Origin: Chloroflexota bacterium
Lineage (GTDB): Bacteria > Chloroflexota > UBA6077 > FW602-bin22 > CADDYW01
NCBI GenBank assembly: GCA_021324795.1
Contig: JAJPIK010000021.1
Location: 19,386-83,385 of the forward strand
Length of the DNA: 64,000 nucleotides
Direction of reading: 5' to 3'
Of the stretch, positions 25,309 to 34,634 are shown in pieces. Numbering within the stretch: the stretch's first letter is position 1; every line of letters begins with the position of its first letter. The position numbers and the translations under genes were made by a program. Below the pieces are notes generated by a model. That model did not search any database and was not told the DNA's origin. It saw nothing but the letters and a program-made list of their open reading frames with translations.

Positions 25309-26307
25309 CTATCGATCAATCCCTTCCTCGTAGATCCTTCGGATAATCCCTTCGATGGCCGGTTCTTCGATCGAGAGGTCGCGGATCCGGTAGCGGGCGG
25401 TCACTGTGCTAATCAGATCGGCCGCGGTAAGCTCGCCGCGGTTGAAGCGCAGCCAGCGGCGAGGGCCATCAGCGCGCACTTCGGTTGCGAAAGGAACGTC
25501 AAGCCTCTGGTCGTTATTATCCGCGTCATCGGCCAGGTCGACGATCAGGGTCCGCTCGGTTCCGAAGCGCTCACGAATTGCTTCGAGGCTGCCGTCGTAG
25601 AGGAGCTTGCCGTGGTCGACGATCAATAAGCGGGAGCAAAGCTGCTCGAGGTCGGCCACGTCGTGGGTCGTCAGCAGGATCGTCACACCGCGCTCGCGAT
25701 TGATCCGCCGGAGAAAGTCGCGGATCCGGTGCTTGGCGACGACGTCCAGGCCAATCGTCGGCTCGTCGAGGTAGACGACCTCCGGCTCGTGGAGGAGCGC
25801 CGCCGCCAGGTCGCCGCGCATTCGCTGACCCAGGCTAAGCTGGCGGACCGGCGTCCTCAGAAACGAATCGAGATCTAAAAGCTCACGAAACTCTCGAAGA
25901 TTTGCTTGAAACCGCGGCCGCGGCACGCGGTAGACGTAACCGAGCAGGTCGAGCGATTCGATCAGCGGCAGGTCCCACCAGAGCTGGGTACGTTGGCCGA
26001 AGACGACGCCGATCCTTCGCGCCAGCTCTTTGCGCTGCCGGTAAGGGACCAGACCGCAAGCGGTAAGCTGACCGCCACTTGGCACGAGAATACCGGTCAG
26101 CATCTTGATCGTCGTCGACTTCCCCGCGCCGTTTGGGCCGATGCAGCCAACCATCTCGCCTCGTTCGATCGCGAAGCTGATTCCGTCGACCGCTCGGACT
26201 TCGTGGTACTCCCGCGACAGCAGATTCCGTACGCTTCCCAGGAAGCCCCGGTGGTGCCGAGCGACGCGGAAGACTTTTTCGAGCTTATCAGCTTCAATCA
26301 GCGCCAC
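25309..26307 (-). CDS. ABC-2 exporter ATPase (COG4586 type)
   Basis: A 332-residue ATPase with Walker A GPNGAGKST, signature LSLGQRMRGDLAAALLH, Walker B VVYLDEPTIGLD and switch His in LLTTHDVADLE. The SLGQRMR signature and the companion permease types match the COG4586/4587/3694 export cassette. GTG at 26307 with GAGAGG upstream is preferred to a longer reading that overlaps the permease gene; GTG at 26349 is an alternative. It is the last gene of the three-gene minus-strand operon. Substrate unknown. Confidence 0.88.
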   Translation of the reverse strand: MALIEADKLEKVFRVARHHRGFLGSVRNLLSREYHEVRAVDGISFAIERGEMVGCIGPNGAGKSTTIKMLTGILVPSGGQLTACGLVPYRQRKELARRIGVVFGQRTQLWWDLPLIESLDLLGYVYRVPRPRFQANLREFRELLDLDSFLRTPVRQLSLGQRMRGDLAAALLHEPEVVYLDEPTIGLDVVAKHRIRDFLRRINRERGVTILLTTHDVADLEQLCSRLLIVDHGKLLYDGSLEAIRERFGTERTLIVDLADDADNNDQRLDVPFATEVRADGPRRWLRFNRGELTAADLISTVTARYRIRDLSIEEPAIEGIIRRIYEEGIDR

Positions 26308-26317
26308 GCGAAGCCTC

Positions 26318-27190
26318 TCAGGTTCCGGTGCTTTGGTAGTGTCGGACACCGGTCGACCACAATGCCCATGCCACGAGACCGACGACCAGAGCGACCAGCG
26401 GGGACAGCAGCCGCATCCACCAGGGTAGCTCGAACGGATCCGGCCGTCCCAGGACGAAGAGAACCGGATAGTAATTGATAAAGCCGAGTGGCAGGACAAA
26501 GGTTACCAATCGGCGGAGCCAATCCTGGTAGATCTCCAGGGGGTAGCTTGTCAGCAGGACTCCGCCATTGGTGAAGACATTCACGATCTCGTTCGACTCG
26601 ACCGTCCAGAAGCAGGTCGCCGCGCCGATCACGAAGATGGCGTAAAAGATCACCGCGCCGCTCGCGATCGCCAGGAGCAGCACCAGCACTTTCGTCGCGG
26701 TCAACTGGATTGCCAGTAGGCGAACCGCGATGAGCAGAATGATCAGGCCCTGGCCAAGGCGGCCCACTTTCCAAAGCGCCAGCTCGGTCGCGAACACCTG
26801 GAAGAAGGCGCCAAGAGGACGGGTCAATACTCGGTCGAACTGCCCTTGGACGACCTGCTGGCTGAGCAGCTCGAATCCCCGGGCGAACATCTCGGCCAAA
26901 GCGAACGACATTGCCGCCGTCCCGTAGAGCATGGCCACTTCACCCAGCGACCAGCCCGCTAACGTCGGGATCCGGCCAAAAATCACCAGGACTTCGACGA
27001 AATCGACGACGGTTGCAAGAATCCCGTTGGCGACGAGCAGCCCGAAAGAAAACTTGTATTGCATCTGGCTGCGCGAACGGGCCCCGACCAGGCGAAAGTA
27101 GAGTGTGATCAGGTGACGCAGGCCAGACCGGTCTGACCGCGCCGAGCCAATCGAAGCAGTCTCCTCGACGTCGACGACTCGCTCGCTCAT
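26318..27190 (-). CDS. ABC-2 family permease (COG3694 type)
   Basis: A 290-residue membrane protein with about six helices after a 45-residue cytoplasmic N-terminus. The segments LSQQVVQGQFDRVLTRPLGAFFQV and TNGGVLLTSYPLEIYQDWLRRLVTFVLPLGFINYYP (here split) are typical of this permease class. It overlaps the upstream permease gene by 4 bp (ATGA) and lies 10 bp from the ATPase gene. Confidence 0.85.
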   Translation of the reverse strand: MSERVVDVEETASIGSARSDRSGLRHLITLYFRLVGARSRSQMQYKFSFGLLVANGILATVVDFVEVLVIFGRIPTLAGWSLGEVAMLYGTAAMSFALAEMFARGFELLSQQVVQGQFDRVLTRPLGAFFQVFATELALWKVGRLGQGLIILLIAVRLLAIQLTATKVLVLLLAIASGAVIFYAIFVIGAATCFWTVESNEIVNVFTNGGVLLTSYPLEIYQDWLRRLVTFVLPLGFINYYPVLFVLGRPDPFELPWWMRLLSPLVALVVGLVAWALWSTGVRHYQSTGT

Positions 27191-27978
27191 CCGCCCTGCA
27201 CCACGACCCGGCGCGTCGCCCGCCCGACCAGAAGCTGCGCTCCGGCCAGCAGTGCGATCGTCCAGAGCGCTTGCCGCGCGACCGCGAGCAGCAGATCGGG
27301 CCCGGCCAGCCGACCCAGAAAGACGTCACAGGGGACTTGAATGATGCCGGCAAACGGTAAGAGAGTCAGAACGTCGCGGACTGCGCTGGGAAAGAACGGC
27401 AGCGGCACCGCGAAGCCACTCAGCACGAGGATAACCGAAGTCGCGAGGTTTCCCAATCCCCGAGTATCGGTCGTCCAGAACGCGCTGAGATTCAGCGCGA
27501 AGCGCCAGGCAAAGCTAGTCGCGATTGCCAGGACAACGCTGATCGCGAAAGCAAGCCAGGTCCAAGGCGAGGTTGGCCAGCTCACGCCGTAGGTGAGCTG
27601 GCCAACCAGCAGGATTGGCGCGGCGCGAAAGAGCACGAAGTAGTAGGCACGGCCGTAGTCGCGGGCGAGCCAGAAGCCGAGATAGGAGAACGGCTTCGCC
27701 AGGTCGGAAACGACGTCACCGGTCCGGATCGTCTGCTCGACGTCCCACCAGTTCCAGAGGGCCACAACCATGATCAGCGCCTGAGTCAGCCAGGTGTAGG
27801 TGATCGTCTGGCCCACGTCGTAGCCAGCGACCGTCGTCTGATTCTGAAACACCGCGACGAAGACGACCGCGCGCAAGTAGCCGAAGCAGATGTTGGTGAC
27901 GAGCCCGTTCAGATTCGCGGCACGGTAGGCAAGTTGACGCTGACAGGCGCGCTTTGCTACTTCCCAGTATAGACGCAT
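27187..27978 (-). CDS. ABC-2 family permease (COG4587 type)
   Basis: A 263-residue membrane protein with six predicted helices and the WWDVEQTIRTGDVVSDLAKP motif shared by COG4587 proteins. ATG at 27978 is used; the alternative is TTG at 28005. There is no Shine-Dalgarno, and the -10 element ends only about 12 bases upstream, so the message may be leaderless. It heads the permease-permease-ATPase operon. Confidence 0.82.
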   Translation of the reverse strand: MRLYWEVAKRACQRQLAYRAANLNGLVTNICFGYLRAVVFVAVFQNQTTVAGYDVGQTITYTWLTQALIMVVALWNWWDVEQTIRTGDVVSDLAKPFSYLGFWLARDYGRAYYFVLFRAAPILLVGQLTYGVSWPTSPWTWLAFAISVVLAIATSFAWRFALNLSAFWTTDTRGLGNLATSVILVLSGFAVPLPFFPSAVRDVLTLLPFAGIIQVPCDVFLGRLAGPDLLLAVARQALWTIALLAGAQLLVGRATRRVVVQGG

Positions 27979-27990
27979 ACGGAAGAGTTT

Positions 27991-27999
27991 AGCATAGCA
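27991..27999 (-). promoter_or_regulatory. Extended -10 promoter of the three-gene exporter operon
   Basis: Minus strand TGCTATGCT, with the -10 hexamer at 27996-27991. Transcription would begin about 6 bases before the ATG at 27978, giving a leaderless mRNA. Confidence 0.4.
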
Positions 28000-28148
28000 A
28001 GGCAACGTGCTTCGCCGGGGATATCAACCCACGTCCAGACCGGTTACGCCGCTACACTGGCAACAATCACCATCGGTCCTTCGGGTTCTTCAGGAATCTC
28101 CTAGAGCAGCTTCCGCAGATCGTCGGCACTCAAGCCCGCGCTCCGTAA

Positions 28149-28194
28149 GATGGCAGGCAGCCGCCCCGTTGGCACGGGGCGGCTGCCTGCCATC
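28149..28194. repeat. Perfect 21-bp inverted repeat with 4-base loop
   Basis: Arms 28149-28169 and 28174-28194 are exact complements around the loop TGGC; the core is GGCAGGCAGCCGCCCCG. It is the strongest hairpin in the window. It sits in the 356-bp gap 28006-28361, which holds no gene. No T-run follows in either direction, so I call it a palindromic element rather than a terminator. Confidence 0.75.
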
Positions 28195-28361
28195 GCAACA
28201 GTCACTAGCGAGCCTGGATGCTCAGGATGCGTCAACAGGATGCGTCAAATGGACGTGAGAACCGTTCTATCTCAACTCTTGCCAGCTAGCTCGCTACAAA
28301 GCCCGGAGCAACTCAGCACAGGTCACACGTGGCAGTGTCGGGCTCACGTCTGATCCATCTC

Positions 28362-29312
28362 TTAGGCGTTGCGGACGCAGCGGAAGCCGGCGTGGCCGGT
28401 TGAGCTGTCCGGGGTGCTCTTCGTGCGGGCCGCGACTCGGTAGCGATTGCAATACGAGGCATGGCAAAGATAGGAGCCACCGCGTTGGACCTTCTCGTGC
28501 CCGGTGGGCGGACCTTTCGGGTTATCGTAAGGACCAGTCCGGTGGAAGGTCGCACTCCACCAGTCGGCGCACCACTCCCAGACGTTTCCCGAGGTGTTGT
28601 AGAGTCCGAAGCCATTTGGCTTGAAGGCGTCGACCGGACAGGTGCCGAGGTAGCCGTCCTCGCAGGTGTTCTTCGTGGGGAAATTCCCCTGCCAGATGTT
28701 GCAGCGATGCTCGCCCCCCGGTCGAAGCGAGTCGCCCCACGGGAAGCGCTTTTGTTCTAAACCACCCCGTGCGGCATATTCCCACTCGGCTTCGGTTGGG
28801 AGCCGCTTGCCGGCCCATGTTGCATAGGCAACCGCGTCGTTCCAGGAGACGTGGGTAACCGGATGGTTCAGCCGCTTTTCGATCGAAGACCCCGGTCCTT
28901 CCGGCTGGCGCCAGGTCGCGCCTTCGACCCGCCGCCACCACTCGGCACCGACGACCGCCCGCGTCGCCTGGAACTTTTCCGGCAGCAACAGATAAAACAC
29001 GAATGACCAGCCAAACTTCTCGGCTTCAGTCACGTAGCCGGTGGCCTCGACGAACTCCTTGAACTGAGCGACCGTGACCGCGTAAGGATCGATGTAGAAT
29101 GGCTTCAGAGTCACTTTCCGCACCGGGCCCTCGCCGTCGGCCGGGAAGCCCTCGCGATCATCCGTTCCCATCAGAAACTCACCACCGGGCAGATAGATCA
29201 TCCCTTCGGTTGACCCAAGCTGTGCCATTGGCGCTTCGGCAACCGCCACCTGCCCCGATCCGGATTCATCTCGCGAGGGCGCACAACACACCTTTTTTTC
29301 TTCAGCACACAA
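28362..29312 (-). CDS. Formylglycine-generating enzyme (sulfatase-modifying factor, FGE)
   Basis: Oxidises the Cys of type I sulfatases (CxPxR) to formylglycine using O2 and copper. Unlike many SUMF1-domain look-alikes, this 316-residue protein keeps both active cysteines, C283 and C288, in RGGSYLCHASYCNRYR. It also has GGEFLMGTDD, HPVTHVSWNDAVAYATWAGKRLPTEAEWEYAARGG (in parts) and NVWEWCADWW. The start is TTG at 29312, with AGGAGGT eight bases upstream. The clear client in the window is the CVPAR sulfatase at 40266. Confidence 0.93.
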   Translation of the reverse strand: MCAEEKKVCCAPSRDESGSGQVAVAEAPMAQLGSTEGMIYLPGGEFLMGTDDREGFPADGEGPVRKVTLKPFYIDPYAVTVAQFKEFVEATGYVTEAEKFGWSFVFYLLLPEKFQATRAVVGAEWWRRVEGATWRQPEGPGSSIEKRLNHPVTHVSWNDAVAYATWAGKRLPTEAEWEYAARGGLEQKRFPWGDSLRPGGEHRCNIWQGNFPTKNTCEDGYLGTCPVDAFKPNGFGLYNTSGNVWEWCADWWSATFHRTGPYDNPKGPPTGHEKVQRGGSYLCHASYCNRYRVAARTKSTPDSSTGHAGFRCVRNA

Positions 29313-29497
29313 TAATTCCTACCTCCTACTTCCTGGTCAGCAAGGTGCGCAGTAAGACGTGACCAGCCTTGCTTCGATTCTGCTGAAAGAATATTATCAT
29401 TCTCCGGGGATTCCACCAGCGGCAGTGATTTCATCTCGCACTCCTGCAACACTAATCACCCCTCATTCGTCGTATGATAGAGGGGAGGTATTGCCCG

Positions 29498-30733
29498 ATG
29501 ACAGAGATTCCAGAGAACCAATCGGCCGAGGAGGATCTCGTCCTCGAGCCTCCAAAGCCGGTCCGACCGGTAACGATGGAACAAGCGGCGAAGACAATTC
29601 GGGTTGACGACGAGACAGCGCAGCGAATCTCGACCGCGGTGAATAACTTCGTCGATTCGATTATGCGACTTGACGCCCAATCGCCCGAGTTCGAGCAGAA
29701 GATGCGGTCGATCCGTCAGATGGGGAGCGAGGAGATCCGACGCTCGTCCGAGGCATCGAGTCGATTTTTGGACCGGCCAACCGCCGCGCTGCAACAGGGG
29801 CCGCTCACTCAGGGCTCGCAGGTGTCGAATGCCTTGCTTAGCTTGCGGAAACAAATCGAGGAGCTTGATCCATCTCGCCATCTTGGCCGCCGGCGGGGGC
29901 TGATCAACCGACTTCCGTTTACTAATCAGGTTGGCGATTACTTTCGCCGGTACCAAAGCAGTCAGGCCAGCATCGAGGCAATCGTCCAGGGGCTGTACCA
30001 CGGCCAGGACGAGCTCATGCGCGACAACGCCGCGATCGAGCAGGAGAAAGTTCACCTCTGGGAGATGAAGAATCGCCTCGAACAGTACGCTTACATGGCC
30101 GCCCTTCTGGATGATACACTAACTAAGAAGGTCGTCGAGCTCGAAAGGAGCGATCCGGAGAAGGCTCGGGCGCTGAAAGAAGATGCTCTCTTCTACGTGC
30201 GCCAGAAGCGTCAGGATATTTTGACTCAGTTGTCAGTCAACGTCCAGGGGTATCTGGCGCTTGACCTGATCCGTAAGAATAACGTTGAGTTGATTCGGGG
30301 GGTCGAGCGGGCGACGACGACAACGGTCGCAGCGTTGCGCACGGCGGTCATCGCGGCGCTTGCCCTGGGCAATCAGCGGCTCGTGCTCGATCAAATCAGC
30401 GCCTTGAATACAACGACTGGGAACATCATCGAATCGACGGCGCAGATGCTCCGACAGCAGGTTGGCGAAATCCAACAGCAGGCGGCCAGCGCAACGGTCA
30501 GCATCGAGAAGCTGCAAGCCGCTTTCAACAACGTCTACGCGACAATTGACACGATCGATTCCTTCAAGCTCGCAGCGCTCGACACGATGCGCAAGACGAT
30601 CGATAGCCTGTCAACCGAAGTTGCCAAGGCCCAGGGGTACATCTCCCGGGCGCAGGCCGCCGACCAGGCTCGACTGAACGCCGACAATCTTGGAAACGAG
30701 CTCGCTCTGCCAGGGAGCAAGGAAGGGGCTTAA
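29498..30733 (+). CDS. TelA/YaaN family toxic-anion-resistance-like protein
   Basis: A 411-residue, largely coiled-coil helical protein of the TelA family, linked in other bacteria to tellurite resistance and cell-envelope stress. Family-like stretches include LRKQIEELDPSR, YFRRYQSSQASIEAIVQGLYHGQDEL and QDILTQLSVNVQGYLALDLIRKNNVELIRGV (here in parts). The ATG at 29498 is preceded by GGGGAGG; an upstream in-frame start at 29474 lacks one. Its stop overlaps the next start (TAATG), and TelA-XpaC pairing is seen in Bacillus (YaaN with XpaC). Confidence 0.85.
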   Translation: MTEIPENQSAEEDLVLEPPKPVRPVTMEQAAKTIRVDDETAQRISTAVNNFVDSIMRLDAQSPEFEQKMRSIRQMGSEEIRRSSEASSRFLDRPTAALQQGPLTQGSQVSNALLSLRKQIEELDPSRHLGRRRGLINRLPFTNQVGDYFRRYQSSQASIEAIVQGLYHGQDELMRDNAAIEQEKVHLWEMKNRLEQYAYMAALLDDTLTKKVVELERSDPEKARALKEDALFYVRQKRQDILTQLSVNVQGYLALDLIRKNNVELIRGVERATTTTVAALRTAVIAALALGNQRLVLDQISALNTTTGNIIESTAQMLRQQVGEIQQQAASATVSIEKLQAAFNNVYATIDTIDSFKLAALDTMRKTIDSLSTEVAKAQGYISRAQAADQARLNADNLGNELALPGSKEGA

Positions 30734-31404
30734 TGATGCGCCTCATCTTCTTTGGGCTAGCCGTGCTGACGATACTGGTGATCGCCGTGCCGATCGTGAT
30801 CGCGGTCTGGTTAGCAATTATAGGAGTGATCATCTCGGCGCTCAGCTTTGCCATGCCCTGGGTGTTATTTGGATTGGTGATCTGGGCCTTTCTCGCGCTG
30901 GGCCGCCGACCGGAGCGGCGTCGCTTAGCCCATTACGGCTGGCAGCCCCAACCGACTCCGGGCTGGCGCGGATCTCAATCCAGTCGTCCGCGGGTGCAGA
31001 CAGAGACCCGGCCGCAACCACCTTCGACACCAAAGATGGAGCCACGCCCGGAGTTGCCGATTGCCGTTCAGGTGAAAGTTGAGCAGATCCGGCGGAAGGT
31101 GGAAGTGCTGCTGGGTTATGCCTCGCGCTTCCCGCCGTTCTCAAAAGAGTTGTATCTCGTACGCCAAACGGCCAACGAGTACCTCCCGCGAACGATCGAC
31201 GCCTACCTGGCACTGCCACCGGGTGATGCCGACCGGATCTTGACTCCCAATGGCAAGACAGCGCTCCAAGAGCTCACCGAGCAGCTCGATCTGCTCGACG
31301 CCAAGCTCAGCGAGATCGCCGAGAATCTACAGCGTCGCGACCTCGATCGCTTACTTGCCAACCGCCGCTTTCTCGAGGAGCGCTTCGGGCGGACAAACCT
31401 TTAG
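30733..31404 (+). CDS. XpaC-like membrane-anchored protein
   Basis: A 223-residue protein: two or three N-terminal membrane helices (residues 3-55), a proline-rich linker (60-110), and a helical C-terminal domain with QVKVEQIRRKVEVLLGYASRF, LYLVRQTANEYLPRTIDAYLALPPG. This matches the XpaC family (5-bromo-4-chloroindolyl phosphate hydrolysis protein) that accompanies TelA. It probably anchors TelA function at the membrane; the biochemical role is not known. A second ATG lies 3 bases downstream. Confidence 0.75.
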   Translation: MMRLIFFGLAVLTILVIAVPIVIAVWLAIIGVIISALSFAMPWVLFGLVIWAFLALGRRPERRRLAHYGWQPQPTPGWRGSQSSRPRVQTETRPQPPSTPKMEPRPELPIAVQVKVEQIRRKVEVLLGYASRFPPFSKELYLVRQTANEYLPRTIDAYLALPPGDADRILTPNGKTALQELTEQLDLLDAKLSEIAENLQRRDLDRLLANRRFLEERFGRTNL

Positions 31405-31420
31405 ATCGAATTGGCAAGAG

Positions 31421-31783
31421 GTCCCTGCCAATACTTTACTTTCGCCCAGCGACGTCGACCTCTTCTACAAGCTACAAGCTGTTTCGAACGCTCAACGTGT
31501 GCGCCAATCAACGGCTGAAGGTGCTGCCGAAGGTGCGAACGGTGAAAGAATGAGAGGATACGGCGCAAAGCTCAACCTGACCTGCAGCCGATTGTCCAGG
31601 GCATCGTCGATGCCGCTGAAAAGCCCCGTCCGGGAGCGACGCCGATCCCAAGTCGGGCTTACGGCGTTTTACGCGCGGCCGCCCATCTGGCCTAAGCCAC
31701 TAGCAACGACCCGGTCGACCTCCAGGCGATCGACGAGGAGATGCGGGCACTTTGGATCCAGACGGCATCCCCGATTCCCCAAT
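31421..31783 (+). pseudogene. Decayed gene remnant with tandem-duplication frameshift
   Basis: A stretch with coding texture broken into pieces. SPSDVDLFYKL is read first, then a 7-bp tandem duplication CTACAAG-CTACAAG (31465-31478) shifts the frame; removing one copy restores DLFYKLFRTLNVCANQRLKVLPKVR. A TGA follows, and another frame reads QPDLQPIVQGIVDAAEKPRP to a further stop. I recognise the pattern as a degraded protein gene but not its family. It fills the gap between the XpaC-like gene and the dehydratase. Confidence 0.5.
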
Positions 31784-31784
31784 C

Positions 31785-32975
31785 TCAGTCAAAAAACGCC
31801 TTATCCTCGTCTCTCAAATGCCCCTTCGCGGCTTCGATATTGAATTCGACGCCCAAACCCGGCCGGTCCCAGACCTCAATAAAGCCCTCTTTGACAATCG
31901 GGTTCGGCAGCCCTTCGATGATGTCATACCACCAATCGGGATGGCCGACCGGGTATTCGAAGGCAATGTAGTTCTGAGGCAGGGTGGCCGAGACCTGGAC
32001 GAGCGCGGCCAGGCCGATCAGGCCGTCGAGGACGCCATGGGGCGCCATGAGAATGCCGTGGAGGTCAGCGTACTCGGCGATCCACTTCAACTCGGCGATG
32101 CCACCGACGTCGGCCGGGTCCGGACCGACGACGTTCACCGCGTGCTTCTCGATCAGGTCCATGAAGTTCTGCCGCAGGTAGATCTCCTCGCCGGTGTGGA
32201 TCGGGGTCGAGGTTTTCTGGGTCACCTCGCGGAAGAGGTCAGCAGTGACGTAAGGCGTGTAGTCGCCAGTCAGTAAGTCTTCGAGCCACATCACGTTGAG
32301 TGGCTCGAGTGCGCGGGCCAGGCGAACCGCGTCAGGAACAGTCCAGCCAGGACCACAGTCCAACGCTAATCCGATCCCATCGCCAAGCACTTCCTTCATT
32401 GCCTCGACACAGGCGACGACGTGCTTCAGTCCCCGTTCAGTCAATGGCCCGCGGTTCGGAAAGCGATTTGTTCTTTGATACTCGTTGAAAGTCAGGTCGG
32501 GGCCATGGCTGAACATCGGTCCGTGATAGCCAATGCCCTGCTTGATGATCGTGAAGCCTTCCCTGGCCGCCTTCATCTTTGTCATCGCATCAGCGTAATC
32601 GGCAGGCGCATGACCTGCCATTGGGAAGCGGACCCCACCGTTGTACACGCGCACCCGGTCGCGAATTTTGCCTCCCAGCAGCTTGTACACCGGTAACCCA
32701 GCCGCCTTGCCCGCGATGTCCCAAAGCGCCATCTCGATCGCACTTACCGCGCTGCCCCATGGCTTGAAAGCGCCCAACCGGCGAATCCGAAGCATCGTCC
32801 GCTCGACGTCGGTCGGATCCTCGCCGATCAGCAATTCTCTGTAGAACAGAATTTGCGGCTTCAGGTAAGGCTTGCTTGACTCGACCTGGCCGTAGCCGTT
32901 AACTCCCTCGTCGGTCACGATCCGAACAACCGGATTCTGGCCGATAACGGCGCACTTGAGATCTGTGATTTTCAT
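31785..32975 (-). CDS. Mandelate racemase/muconate lactonizing enzyme family dehydratase
   Basis: A 396-residue enolase-superfamily enzyme, probably a sugar-acid dehydratase. Catalytic and metal residues expected for the mandelate-racemase group are seen: Lys145 in FTIIKQGIGYH, Asp206 in LALDCGPG, Glu232 in WLEDLL, Glu263 or 264 in HTGEEIY, Asp286 in GPDPADVGG and His313 in MAPHG. The N-terminal capping domain (VRIVTDEGVNGYGQVE) is intact. AGGAGAAG precedes the ATG. Substrate cannot be assigned; galactonate, mannonate or a related acid sugar would suit the region. Confidence 0.9.
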   Translation of the reverse strand: MKITDLKCAVIGQNPVVRIVTDEGVNGYGQVESSKPYLKPQILFYRELLIGEDPTDVERTMLRIRRLGAFKPWGSAVSAIEMALWDIAGKAAGLPVYKLLGGKIRDRVRVYNGGVRFPMAGHAPADYADAMTKMKAAREGFTIIKQGIGYHGPMFSHGPDLTFNEYQRTNRFPNRGPLTERGLKHVVACVEAMKEVLGDGIGLALDCGPGWTVPDAVRLARALEPLNVMWLEDLLTGDYTPYVTADLFREVTQKTSTPIHTGEEIYLRQNFMDLIEKHAVNVVGPDPADVGGIAELKWIAEYADLHGILMAPHGVLDGLIGLAALVQVSATLPQNYIAFEYPVGHPDWWYDIIEGLPNPIVKEGFIEVWDRPGLGVEFNIEAAKGHLRDEDKAFFD

Positions 32976-33145
32976 GACTTCTCCTCTTCAGATGCATTAG
33001 ATCACCCTGAAACGTTCTGGATCGAGCGGGTATCCACCATTATTTAAGAAAGCACGACACCCACCCGCGTGACGAGAATCTTACACCGCGAGTGTCGGTA
33101 ATTCTAGATCGACGAATCTCGCGATCAAGCAACCGTGAACCTGTG

Positions 33146-33154
33146 TGATATAAT
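33146..33154 (+). promoter_or_regulatory. Extended -10 promoter of the DEAD-box helicase gene
   Basis: TGATATAAT, a perfect -10 with extended TG. The leader of about 110 bases includes the hairpin CCAGC-CACTC-GCTGG (near 33156-33170). The rest of 32976-33145 shows nothing further. Confidence 0.55.
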
Positions 33155-33270
33155 ACCAGCCACTCGCTGGCTGGGCGTGGCATATCTGTGCCCCGGTGCT
33201 ACCTTCGGAAGCCCGGTAACGCTTTTGCAACTCGGGTATCGGGTTAGATGCTGCGACAAAGAGGTGGATG

Positions 33271-34611
33271 ATGGCACATTTCGAAGACCTAGGCATTGCG
33301 CCGGAGATCTTGCGCGCGCTCGACGAGATGGGCTACGAGGAGCCCTCGCCAGTTCAAGCGCGGTCGATTCCGGTTCAGCTCGCGGGAAAGGATGTCGTCG
33401 TCCAGGCGCTCACCGGGACCGGCAAGACTGCTGCCTTCGGCGTGCCACTCGTCCAGCGAATCAACCCCAAGCTCATCGAGCCTCAGGCAGTCGTCCTCGC
33501 CCCCACTCGTGAGCTCGCCGTCCAAGTCAGCGAAGAGATCACCAGCCTCGCCCGTCACCGACCGATCTGGGTGCTGCCAATTTACGGCGGGCAGCCGATC
33601 GGTCGGCAGCTCGGGGCACTCAAGCGGGGCGTGCACGTGATCGTCGCGACGCCCGGGCGCTTGATGGACCATATGCAGCGGGGAACGGTCCAGCTTGGCG
33701 GCGTTGGACTACTGGTGCTGGACGAGGCCGACCTCATGCTCGATATGGGATTCGCCGAGGACGTAGAATACATCATGGAGCACCTCTCCCCGGAGCGTCA
33801 GACTGCCCTCTTTTCAGCCACGATTCCAGGTCCGATCCTCGACCTCGCCCGACGCTTCATGCACCAGCCGGAAATCATTCGGTTGTCGCTTCCCCGGGAG
33901 CTAACCGTGCCGCAGATCGAGCAGGTCTATTTCCAGATTCCCTTCCCGAAAAAGACCGAGGGATTGGTGCGCATCCTCGAAGCCGAGGCCCCTGAGAGCA
34001 CCCTGGTCTTCTGCGCTACCAAACGGATGGTCGATCAGCTCACCGAGGATCTGCGTGGTCAAGGCTTTCGGGCCGCCGGTCTCCACGGCGATATGACCCA
34101 AGCCGTTCGTACCACGACGCTGAATGAGTTTCGTCGTAAGCTCATCGACGTCCTCGTCGCAACTGACGTCGCTGCACGAGGACTGGATATCCCGGACGTT
34201 ACGCTGGTCGTGAACTTCGACATTCCCCAGGATCCCGAAGCCTATACTCACCGCATCGGTCGCACCGGGCGGATGGGCAAGGCGGGTCGGGCGATTACCT
34301 TCATCAATCCGCGCGAGATGCGGGAACTGCGCGTGATTGAGCGCATCACTGGTGCGCGAATCCGTCGCGGTGAGCTTCCCACCGCGGCTGAGGTAGCCGA
34401 GCGGGAGCGCGAGATTCTCGAGGCCGAGCTAGCGCGGATGCTCCAGTCTGGTTCCTGGGGACAGTACCGCGAGCTAGTCGAAGAGCTTGCCGACGAGCAC
34501 GATCCGGTCAACATCGCTGCCGCCGCGCTCGCCATGCTCGTCCAGCGCCCCAAGCGTGCCCCGAGCCAACCCCTCCCGGCTGCGAAGGTGCGCACGAGAT
34601 CCGCTTCCTGA
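33271..34611 (+). CDS. DEAD-box RNA helicase
   Basis: A 446-residue ATP-dependent RNA helicase. Motifs in order: Q motif FEDLGIAPEILRALDEMGYEEPSPVQ; I ALTGTGKT; Ia PTRELAVQ; Ib TPGRL; II DEAD; III SAT; IV LVFCATK; V TDVAARGLDIP; VI HRIGRTGRMGKAG. A 90-residue C-terminal tail follows the core. Roles include ribosome assembly and cold-stress RNA unfolding. ATG at 33271 is six bases from GAGG; ATG 33268 is also possible. It has its own promoter and is not in an obvious operon. Confidence 0.93.
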   Translation: MAHFEDLGIAPEILRALDEMGYEEPSPVQARSIPVQLAGKDVVVQALTGTGKTAAFGVPLVQRINPKLIEPQAVVLAPTRELAVQVSEEITSLARHRPIWVLPIYGGQPIGRQLGALKRGVHVIVATPGRLMDHMQRGTVQLGGVGLLVLDEADLMLDMGFAEDVEYIMEHLSPERQTALFSATIPGPILDLARRFMHQPEIIRLSLPRELTVPQIEQVYFQIPFPKKTEGLVRILEAEAPESTLVFCATKRMVDQLTEDLRGQGFRAAGLHGDMTQAVRTTTLNEFRRKLIDVLVATDVAARGLDIPDVTLVVNFDIPQDPEAYTHRIGRTGRMGKAGRAITFINPREMRELRVIERITGARIRRGELPTAAEVAEREREILEAELARMLQSGSWGQYRELVEELADEHDPVNIAAAALAMLVQRPKRAPSQPLPAAKVRTRSAS

Positions 34612-34634
34612 CCGGTCCTTCTTCTTAATCTTAC

